Below are positions 38,901 to 48,799 of a stretch of 64,000 bases of DNA, in pieces. The position numbers and the translations under genes were made by a program. How positions within the stretch are numbered: position 1 is the first letter of the stretch; each line of letters begins with the position of its first letter. This DNA comes from Dallia pectoralis. Taxonomy: Eukaryota; Chordata; Actinopteri; Esociformes; Umbridae. The notes beneath the pieces were generated by a model that saw nothing but the letters and a program-made list of their open reading frames with translations, was not told where the DNA came from and ran no database searches. The DNA lies in assembly GCA_029465975.1 (NCBI GenBank), contig CM055758.1:8895875-8959874 (forward strand). Direction: 5' to 3'.

Positions 38901-41900
38901 CTGTTACTGTGATAGTTAGTCTGTTCTGTTACTGTGACGGTTAGTCTGTTCTGTTACTGTGATAGTCTGTTCTGTTACTGTGATGGTTTGTCTGTTCTGT
39001 TACTGTGATGGTTCGTCTGTTCTGTTACTGTGATGGTTCGTCTGTTCTGTTACTGTGATGGTTGATGGTTTGTCTGTTCTGTTACTGTGATGGTTAGTCT
39101 GTTCTGTTACTGTGAGTCTGTTCTGTTACTGTCTGTTCTGTTACTGTGTTCTGTTACTGTGATGGTTAGTCTGTTCTGTTACTGTGATGGTTAGTCTGTT
39201 CTGTTACTGTGATGGTTAGTCTGTTCTGTTACTGTGATGGTTCGTCTGTTCTGTTACTGTGATGGTTAGTCTGTTCTGTTACTGTGATGGTTAGTCTGTT
39301 CTGTTACTGTGATGGTTAGTCTGTTCTGTTACTGTGATGGTTCGTCTGTTCTGTTACTGTGATGGTTAGTCTGTTCTGTTACTGTGTTAGTCTGATGGAC
39401 GGTTAGTCTGTTCTGTTTCGTCTGTTCTGTTACTTCGGTTGTCTGTTCTGTTACTGTGACGGTTAGTCTGTTCTGTTACTGTGACGGTTAGTCTGTTCTG
39501 TTACTGTGACGGTTAGTCTGTTCTGTTACTGTGACGGTTAGTCTGTTCTGTTACTGTGACGGTTAGTCTGTTCTGTTACTGTGACGGTTGGTCTGTTCTG
39601 TTACTGTGATGGTTAGTCTGTTCTGTTACTGTGACGGTTAGTCTGTTCTGTTACTGTGATGGTTCGTCTGTTCTGTTACGGTTAGTCTGTTCTGTTACTG
39701 TGACGGTTAGTCTGTTCTGTTACTGTGATGGTTCGTCTGTTCTGTTACTGTGACGGTTAGTCTGTTCTGTTACTGTGATGGTTAGTCTGTTCTGTTACTG
39801 TGACGGTTAGTCTGTTCTGTTACTGTGACGGTGAGTCTGTTCTGTTACGGTTAGTCTGTTTTGTTACTGTGACGGTTAGTCTGTTCTGTTACTGTGATGG
39901 TTCGTCTGTTCTGTTACTGTGACGGTTAGTCTGTTCTGTTACTGTCTGTTACTGTGACGGTTAGTCTGTTCTGTTACTGTGATGGTTCTGTTCTGTTCTG
40001 TTCACTGTGACGGTTAGTCTGTTCTGTTACCGTGATGCTAAGTCTGTTCTGTTACTGTGACGTCTGTTCTGTTCTGTTCTGTTCACTGTGACGGTTCATC
40101 TGTTCTGTTACTGTGACGGTTAGTCTGTTCTGTTCACTGTTCTGTTACTGTGATGGTTAGTCTGTTCTGTTACTGTGACGGTTAGTCTGTTCTGTTACTG
40201 TGACGGTTCGTCTGTTCTGTTACTGTGACGGTTAGTCTGTTCTGTCGCTGTGACGGTTAGTCTGTTCTGTTACTGTGACGGTTCGTCTGTTCTGTTACTG
40301 TGACGGTTCGTCTGTTCTGTTACTGTGACGGTTAGTCTGTTCTGTTACTGCGACGGTTCGTCTGTTCTGTCGCTGCGATGCTAAGTCTGTTCTGGACTGG
40401 CAGGACGAGGGAGGACACAGTGCGACAGATTGTGGCCAGTCTGACTGGGGATGCTGAGGGATGTAGCGATCTGGCCAATGAACTGTCCCGTGCCGACCCT
40501 GTGACCCTGGAGACTCAGGATAGCGAGGACGAGGGCAGCGATCCAGAGGAATGGACCCCAGACCCTACGGACGCTGTCGCAGGTCAGAACCGCCCCACAG
40601 AACCATTCCCCCCCCACAGAACCCTCCCCAGCAGCTTTTTCCCTTTTTCTGTTGTATGAATCTTGAACTGCTTGACAGCTTCTGTATCTATTAAGCCTCT
40701 TTAACTAAATCCAGTTTTCCTCCGCACCATTTAGACAAGACGGGCTCTAAGCGTCGTTCCTCTGACATCATCAGTCTTCTGGTCAGCATTTACGGCAGTA
40801 AAGAGATTTTTATAGATGAGTACAGAACAGTCCTGGCCGACCGACTGCTCCACCAGTTCAACTATAATACAGCCAGGTATGAATATTATTAATACTCACT
40901 AACACCCCAAGGGCTTCACTCATTCACCACACGCTTCTGCATCTTGTTTTGTGACCCTCATATTGGGTAAAATCAGATATTTAGCAGAATGTTTTTGGGC
41001 CCTTGAAATGCTCACCAGGACAATGGTTCACATCCGGGGGTATTGGGACCACAGGGGCATTAGGACAACCAAGGGACTCGTATCCACCGCTACCTCGTTA
41101 ATTATCTCATGTGACTCCAATCCACCGCTACCTCGTCGCTCATCTCATTTACTTTCAGGGAGATTCGTAACGTGGAGTTGCTGAAGTTGAGATTCGGCGA
41201 GGCCCACATGCATTACTGTGAGGTGATGCTGAAGGTGAGCTACATTCATTATGGTATTACTTAATTCAGGAGACCAGTTAAACACTTTAAGGAGCAGCCC
41301 CTCTCTCCCTCCCTCCTCTCTCCAGGACGTGGCCGACTCCCGGAGGATCAACATCAACATCTGCGAGGAGGAGTCCAGGGCAGCCCCGGAGGAGCAGCCT
41401 CCCCTTCCCCTGTCAGCCATGATCTTGTCCTCTGAGTTTTGGCCCACGCTGAAGGAGGAGAAGATGGAGCTGCCCCCTCTGGCATCGCAGGCTATGGAGG
41501 CCTACACACACCGCTATGAGAAACTCAAGGTGCTTTAAACAGGGAGCAAATAAACGTATAGCGTTAACGTACGGAGACATTGTTTTGTCATTGATGTCGA
41601 ACGGCTCCATTGGGGCCTTTCAAATCGACCGCTGCGGATGTGTTATTTGTGAGGCCGTGTTTTCCTCCCCAGGCGATGAGGACGTTGAGCTGGAAGCCTC
41701 ATCTGGGCTCCGTGACCCTGGACGTGGAGCTGGAGGATCGGACGCTGACCAACCTAACGGTGTCCCCGATCCATGCTGCCATTATCCTGCACTTCCAGGA
41801 CAAAAGTTAGTTTTCTGGCCGTCACAGAGGCTGCCTTATGTGCTAATCAATAATAACATAATAATAATGATTATTATCCATACAAATGTTTGTGAGCTGC

Positions 41901-43927
41901 TAAGATCATATTGTATCACCTCAACTAACCTGGTTCCTGATAACCTCTCTCCCTCCACCCACTGAAGGCTTATGGAGCCTAGAGGAACTAAGTGGGGCCC
42001 TGGGTGTGCCCCAGGAGATGTTGAGGAGGAAGCTGACTCTCTGGCAGCAGCAGGGGGTTCTTAAGGAGGAGGCTGGGGGGCGCTACTCTGTCCTGGAGAC
42101 GGGCTCATCCCGGGAGAGACCTGAGAGGAGTGTGATGCTCATCGACAGCGACGAGGAGGGAGACTCCAACACGACAACACAGTCTGAGCAAAGGGAGGAG
42201 AAACTACAGGTGCCATGCCGACATGTGTACACAGCACGCGCACAGCACACACTGAGCACACGCACAGTACACGCTCAGCATACGCTCAGCACACGCTCAG
42301 CACACGCTCAGCACACGCTCGGCACACGCTCAGCACACGCTCAGCACACGCTCAGCACACGTACAGCACACGCTCAGCACACGCTCAGCACACGCTCAGC
42401 ACACGCACAGCACACGCACAGCACACGCACAGCACACGCTCAGCACACAGCAGACACCTCTTTCAGCAGCATAATGCACCCTGTCTCACTGCACACATTA
42501 TTCAGGAATTGTTTGAGGAAAATGACGAAGAATTCAAGGTTTTGCCCTGGCCTTCAAATTCCCCAGCTCTCAATCCAATTCAGCATCTGTGGGATGTGCT
42601 GCTATTGTCTCAGGGCACACCATCATCAGGGGTCTGTTACTAATGTCTCAGGCCAGATACCACAGGACACCATCATCAGGGGTCTGTTACTATTGTCTCA
42701 TGGCAGATACCACAGGACACCATCAGGGGTCTGTTAATGTCTCAGGTCAGATACCACAGGACACCATCAGGGGTCTGTTACTAATGTCTCAGGCCAGATA
42801 CCACAGGACACCATCAGGGGTCTGTTACTAATGTCTCAGGCCAGATACCACAGGACACCATCAGGGGTCTGTTACTAATGTCTCAGGCCAGATACCACAG
42901 GACACCATCAGGGGTCTGTTACTAATGTCTCAGGCCAGATACCACAGGACACCATCAGGGGTCTGTTACTAATGTCTCAAGGCAGATACCACAGGACACC
43001 ATCAGGGGTCTGTTACTAATGTCTCAGGCCAGATACCACAGGACACCATCAGGGGTATGTTACTAATGTCTCAGGGCAGATACCACAGGACACCATCAGG
43101 GGTCTGTTACTAATGTCTCAGGCCAGATACCACAGGACACCATCAGGGGTCTTGTAGACTCCATACCATGGCGGGTTGGCTGTGTTTTGGTGGCACATGG
43201 AGGAACAACAGCATATTTTGGCACATTACCTCATAATGTTTTGGCTCATCAGTTTATAAAAGCAGTAGCTTCAAATCAAAATGTCTGACCTTTAGAGAAG
43301 AAGTATTTATTTTGCTAAAGATGCTCCAGACGCGTCTACTCATATGCAGATTATGATTGCACCAAAGCCATTATATTCAAAGAACCGCCAGTTAATCCTT
43401 TTAGCCCAGTAGATATGTGATCAGTCCCTACAGAGTCAGTCAAGGGGAAAAGCTATCGTTGAACCCTGAGGAAATCTATCAACATCAATCTAATATAGGC
43501 TTGCTAATAAGAAGAGGGCCGATCTGTATTATAAGTATATAAGTCTGGTTAGGTATGAATGCAGGTACATTAAAGGACACCGGTCAGGTCAATGTGGGCG
43601 TGACCAAATCATGTGCTGGTGCTGATGATAATGTGTGTAGCAGCATCACCAGTGGTTTAAAGGTGAGTCTGATGCCTTCTAACCATAGTGTTCTCTCTGC
43701 CTGTGCATGGGAAGTTGTTCTGGGCCTACATCCAGGCCATGCTGACCAACCTGGAGACCATGACTCTGGAGCGCATCCACACCATGCTCCGGATGTTTGT
43801 TGCCACGGGACCTGTCGTCACGGAGATGGATGTGAACGAGCTGCAGGCCTTCCTGCAGAGGAAAGTGCGAGACCATCAGCTCATCATGTCGGGAGGCGCC
43901 TACAGGCTGCCCAAATCCACCAACTGA
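35979..43927 (+). CDS. anapc2: Anaphase-promoting complex subunit 2 (14 coding exons, complete)
   Basis: Coding exons: 35979-36062, 36253-36511, 36616-36937, 37258-37390, 37610-37820, 37941-38060, 38673-38790, 40404-40582, 40735-40876, 41159-41234, 41326-41529, 41673-41805, 41968-42209, 43715-43927. All phases agree; 2436 nt encode 811 residues plus TGA (human APC2 is 822). APC2 is the cullin-like scaffold of the APC/C ubiquitin ligase, binding the RING subunit APC11 to drive mitotic exit. Visible family stretches: GEYESSFLFDFQEWLELVLG, RIEELFSIIRDFPESKPAIE, SKRRSSDIISLLVSIYGSK, REIRNVELLKLRFGEA, AMILSSEFWP, and a C-terminal winged-helix end KVRDHQLIMSGGAYRLPKST. The cullin-homology region covers about residues 480-735, the winged helix about 740-811. 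The start has four consecutive ATG codons; the first is taken. Oddities: the exon 11 donor is GTGCTT (weak), and introns 7 and 13 hold large tandem arrays next to splice sites. The N-terminus is divergent and shorter than human. Identification is secure; the exon 14 acceptor is the least certain border. Confidence 0.95.
38825..40395. repeat. 25-bp minisatellite filling anapc2 intron 7, about 62 copies
   Basis: Unit CTGTTCTGTTACTGTGACGG plus TTAGT, with G/A (GACGG/GATGG) and TTAGT/TTCGT variants and occasional truncated units. It begins about 35 bp after the exon 7 donor (38790) and its last degenerate units run to within about 15 bp of the exon 8 acceptor at 40404. It occupies nearly the whole 1.6-kb intron. 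Confidence 0.97.
42224..42456. repeat. 11-bp minisatellite at the start of anapc2 intron 13
   Basis: Unit CAGCACACGCT (with CAGCACACGCA variants), about 20 copies, starting about 15 bp after the exon 13 donor at 42209. It contains no stop in the anapc2 frame, so exon 13 reads through into it. Confidence 0.95.
42464..43262 (+). mobile_element. Tc1-like transposon 3' part with an internally amplified 47-bp segment
   Basis: Left part (42464-42597) encodes the end of the Tc1 catalytic domain, including LPWPSNSPALNPIQHLWDVL. From 42598 to about 43152 a 47-bp unit (CTGTTACTAATGTCTCAGGC, CAGATACCACAGGACACCAT, CAGGGGT) repeats about 12 times. The unit corresponds to the segment that in intact relatives encodes roughly LLLTSWCQIPQDTFRGL. 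From 43152 the transposase resumes (GLVDSIPWRVG, then VAHGGTTAY-like) and ends at CATAATGTTTTGGCTCATCA, the element terminus. The 5' half is missing. Confidence 0.85.
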
Positions 43928-44281
43928 GAGCGGAGAGGAGGAATAAGCAGGAGGCCCGACTTACGAGCGTATGTATATGGTAAGCGTCTGGGAACGCACG
44001 TGATGCAGGCCTGCAGTCAGAGACAGTCACAATCTCTCCAGACATGGGTTCCAGCAGCCACTGAGAGTACAAAGCATTGGGCTGGAGCACGAACCACGCA
44101 TTTTGACATTGTTGTTGACCCACCGGGTCGTTTTAACTTCAAATCCTACTGCCATTGCGTTTTAATACTCAGTGTGCTGTTGCCTTTTATTTTTTGCAAA
44201 CACATTTACATTTTTACACATGGCATGGAGGCATGTTTGGAATGTATATTACATCGGATGAGATGCTGCTTGTTTAAGTTA

Positions 44282-44287
44282 ATTAAA
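44282..44287 (+). terminator. anapc2: Candidate poly(A) signal of anapc2 (ATTAAA)
   Basis: ATTAAA followed by an A/T-rich stretch lies about 355 nt past the anapc2 stop. It is the commonest variant of the poly(A) hexamer. No canonical AATAAA was noticed nearer the stop. Assignment is by position only. Confidence 0.4.
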
Positions 44288-44424
44288 AAAATATAAATAT
44301 GTAAAATACTTGTCTTTGTATTTTATTCTGACAGTGGCCGAGGGTGGGCCCTAAACTGTTTACTGTCATATGAATTATTCTATTTCTCAAATCAGAATGC
44401 TGAAGACTCTCACTGTTGATTAAG

Positions 44425-44655
44425 CTCTGTTTCAGCTCTGCCTCAGCTCTGCCTCAGCTCTGCCTCAGCTCTGTTTCAGCTCTGTTTCAGCTCTGTTTCA
44501 GCTCTGTTTCAGCTCTGCCTGCCTGCTCTGCCTCTGCTCTGCCTCCGCTCTGCCTCGGCTCTGCCTCAGCTCTGCCTCAGCTCTGTTTCAGCTCTGTTTC
44601 AGCTCTGCCTCAGCTCTGTTTCAGCTCTGCCTCAGCTCTGTCTCAGCTCTGCCTC
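44425..44655. repeat. 11-bp minisatellite downstream of anapc2
   Basis: Unit CAGCTCTGCCT / CAGCTCTGTTT, about 20 copies. It begins about 140 bp past the likely anapc2 poly(A) site and makes a spurious 113-residue ORF. Confidence 0.95.
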
Positions 44656-45188
44656 CCTTTGGTTGTATTCTACATCATTACAAGCTTTCGAGTGAAGTCA
44701 GTGCTCAACTTTTACAATGACAATGCTCAAACTTTCCAACTCAACTCCCGATCTTGAGGCTAGTTCTTATTGGAACTCAAACCAGAGATTTATTTAGACT
44801 TGGGAACCCAGATGGGTGCAATTAACGAGGGGATGGGACAGAACCAGCAGGCTCCAGATCTCATAGGGTAACATTGGCTTAGAATAGGTTTGCTGGTGGG
44901 CTGCCGGAATTTCTAATTGCAATGAAAGAGTTCACAATGGATTTGTTTCGAGCAAACGGGTCTAAATACAAAAGTTTGATATACTTATGATAACGAATGA
45001 CACCTGCAGACAGTGTAAAGCTTAAGCTATGTAGACCTGTCATTATGTAGATTGTTTCTTTTTGTATGTTCTGATCAAAGGTAATGGCTCTCCTTGTCAA
45101 TAAGTGACAAACACATTGTCTATATATCAAATATTTTTTGCATCACAAACTTCATGATGTGATTGATGTAGTCATATAAAATGTCAAT

Positions 45189-45303
45189 GATTTTGGTTGA
45201 TGTTCTTATAATATTGTGGCTATGTTGACATGATTTATAACATGTCTTTAGTCTCATGTCATGATATGTGTACGTTTTATTATGGATACAATACGGTCAT
45301 AAT
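45189..45303 (+). repeat. Left copy of the direct repeat flanking minisatellite array 2
   Basis: Starts GATTTTGGTTGATGTTCTTA and ends ATACGGTCATAAT. It is repeated at 45991-46116 in the same orientation with few substitutions and about 11 bp of insertions in the right copy. Confidence 0.9.
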
Positions 45304-45990
45304 CAGGGGTCTGTTACTAATGTCTCAGGGCAGATACCACAGGACACCATCAGGGGTCTGTTACTAATGTCTCAGGCCAGATACAACAGGACCCCATAAG
45401 GGATCTGTTACTAATGTCTCAGGCCAGATACCACAGGACCCCATCAGGGGTCTGTTACTAATGTCTCAGGCCAGATACCACAGGACCCCATCAGGGATCT
45501 GTTACTAATGTCTCAGGGCAGATACCACAGGACACCATCAGGGGTCTGTTACTAATGTCTCAGGGCAGATACCACAGGACCCCATCAGAGATCTGTTACT
45601 AATGTCTCAGGCCAGATACCACAGGACCCCATCAGGGGTCTGTTACTAATGTCTCAGGGCAGATACCACAGGACACCATCAGGGATCTGTTACTAATGTC
45701 TCAGGGCAGATACCACAGGACACCATCAGGGGTCTGTAACTAATGTCTCATGGCAGATACCACAGGACACCATCAGGGGTCTGTTACTAATGTCTCAGGC
45801 CAGATACCACAGGACCCCATCAGGGGTCTGTTACTAATGTCTCAGGCCAGATACCACAGGACCCCATCAGGGATCTGTTACTAATGTCTCAGGCCAGATA
45901 CCACAGGACCCCACCAGGGGTCTGTTACTAATGTCTCAGGCCAGATACCACAGGACACCATCAGGGGTCTGTTACTAATGTCTCAGGGCA
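45304..45990 (+). repeat. 47-bp minisatellite array 2 (Tc1-derived unit), about 14-15 copies
   Basis: Same unit as the array in anapc2 intron 13, on the same strand, but with its own variants (GACCCCATC for GACACCATC; GGGATCTG for GGGGTCTG). No transposase flanks are present here. It begins and ends abruptly within a duplicated local sequence. Confidence 0.95.
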
Positions 45991-46116
45991 GATTTGGGTT
46001 GATGTTCTTATAATATTGTGGGTATGTTGACATGATTTATAACATGTCTGTATAGTCTCATGTCAAATATGTCATGATATGTGTAAGTTTTATTATGGAT
46101 ACAATACGGTCATAAT
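45991..46116 (+). repeat. Right copy of the direct repeat flanking minisatellite array 2
   Basis: Starts GATTTGGGTTGATGTTCTTA and ends ATACGGTCATAAT, a duplicate of 45189-45303 with a small insertion (AAATATGTC) in the middle. Confidence 0.9.
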
Positions 46117-46896
46117 GTAAAAACTCTGAATATATGTTCTTCAAGATGAAAAGGTTAAGGTCTACTGGAAATATATTGGGTGGAAGTTCTGATCATCAAG
46201 AAGATTGTCTTAGAGAAGCTTAAATTTAATTCAGGATCTTAGTTTGGCATGTGTCCTAAATGCTTGGAGTTTTGTTTATTCACATCTCACATCGTTTACC
46301 AAAAGCTTTTCGGCGCAGCAAGTGAAACTACTTATTTCAGATATTTGTGAAAGCCCTTTCTTTAGATTAATTAGTAAAGAATTATGCCTGCATCACCAGT
46401 ACATTTTGTTTGGTGCCTGTGATTACCCATACGCCCATAAGTAACATTGATTTATCACCTTTTTTGTCAATTGTATTTGTGGTTAGGGCAACCCAATAAA
46501 TATTGGACACCCTGTGTGGGTCTCACGACCATCGGACAGGGGGCGCCTCATCTCCATCTCTTGGACAGACCAACCTGCGGTGATGTGACGTATAGGGGGG
46601 GGGGGCAGGTCCGTTGCTGTGATGTAAGTTTAAGTCCTATGGATGGATGTCATCATCATCATCACACTCAGGGAGGGAGTCAGGGAATTTCAGTCCGGGA
46701 ACTGCCGGTGAACAATTATAGAAACGTTAATGAGGATCGAGGACAAATGGATTACCTGAACAAACACTTCATCCACTGACTGAAGTTGCACTTCAGCAGA
46801 ACTCCCCTATATGGTTCGGTTTCAGTGCGGTGTTACGAGTCCAGGTAAACTCGCTCGGTTCTCTTGGAGTTCCTAATTAAACTTCTAATTGAGGCG

Positions 46897-48313
46897 ATGG
46901 GATTTAAAGCGGATCTCGGATGCTGTTTCTTCGCGGCGTTCATCCATGCTCTGATACCCGGGTGCCGAGCGACCAACAACACGGGAGACAACATCACGGT
47001 GGCGGTGATGCTCCCGGACAACTACCACACGTATCCGTGGGCTCTGCCTCGGGTTTTCCCCGCGATCGTCATGGCGAACGAGCACCTCCGGAGCCGACAC
47101 GCACTCCTCCTCCGGGGCCGCTCCATTCGACTGTTGCATTTCAGCACAGAGGATTCAACCGGTGTTTGCGCGGAAAACAAGGCGCAGATCATCGCCGTGG
47201 ACACCAAACTGTACAACAACCCGGACGCCTTCTTCGGTCCCGGGTGCGTGTACTCGGTCGCCTCGGTGGGTCGGTTTGCGTCCCATTGGAGACTCCCGTT
47301 GATAACCGCGGGGGGTACCGCGTACGGGTTCGATGACGGGGACGAGTACCGGACGATCGTGCGCACCGGGCCCTCCACCACGCAACTGGGGGACTTCGCT
47401 AACATGATCCACACACACTTCAACTGGACCAGTCGGGCCATAGTGATTTTCTACGACTTGAAAAAGGACGACCGGCCGTACTACTTTCTGTCCGAGGGCA
47501 TCTATGTGGTTCTGGGGAAGCGGAATATCACGGTGAACACGACGCCCTATGAATATAATTATAAAGAGATAATTAATTTCATGAAAGACCACGGGAGAAG
47601 TAAGTATATGAGTCCATGTTGAAATGAAATATATGAAATGCATATATTTTAGACGATGCATATGGTTGTTGTATCACGTGATGGTTTTGTTTTAACTCTC
47701 TGAACCACCTGGTTAAAGGCTTAATTAATACCTGACATGTTGAATCCGGTACCCAAACGTTTAACTACATGTAATACATTATACGACTATAGTGGCCCGG
47801 TAACAGACTTCAGAACCTATAATTTATAAATTAATGCCTATCAATTAATTAATTAAATCACATGTTGTCACGCATTTTAATTTACTATTAAAGCCGCCCG
47901 AAATTGTGCCATTTATTAGTTTACATGCCCATACAGTGGATTTAAATCTGATCTGAGCCTATTTATTATATGAAATAAACACAGCATACGGTGTATATTC
48001 AGCAGTAAACCTATAATGAATACACGTTGAATTAACTACTTTATTGCTGTGGACCAGATGAGAGACTGTTATTGATACTGTGACCATGTATGGTCGATTG
48101 TTTTCAGGTGTAACATGGCTGTCATATGAAGCTTTCTGATTGCTCTGTAATATAATAATTATTTAGATTTTTTTATGGAAATGGACCGGTGTCCTTCAAC
48201 ATTGTATTTACTAGAACAATACTACAATCTAAACTTGAGTGCAACCTGACTGTTGTAAATATGTCCTATCCGTTTTGTTTGTCATACTTTCTATATTGTT
48301 GATGGTATTAATA

Positions 48314-48378
<65 letters not shown>

Positions 48379-48706
48379 CTATATATTAACCCAATGATAC
48401 AAATTAAAGGAAGGCTGTTTTGGTTGCATTACGCCAGTTTCTCTGTATAAAATGGGCCTTGATTCCAAAATAGCTGAGACCCCACAATGGATCTTCAATG
48501 TGCGTGAGGAAATATTTTGTTTAACAATATTTTTTATACATTTGTTAAATTAAATAGGTATACTTCTTTTCATTAATCTATATTTATATATAAGTAGTCA
48601 TAAATATGCCAACTTTTATAATTTCTCTCTCTAATTTATAAATCTAAATCTATAATTCTTCTATGTAAACATAAAATACCAATCAGCCTTCATAATGACC
48701 ATTCTA

Positions 48707-48799
<93 letters not shown>

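Noticed and set aside
42598..45990. CRISPR-like array
   Set aside because: Units are contiguous with no unique spacers, in an animal genome; these are minisatellites.
46864..46896. Longer npr2 N-terminus starting upstream of 46897
   Set aside because: The upstream in-frame codons have no ATG; the ATG at 46897 has a good context and gives a proper signal peptide.
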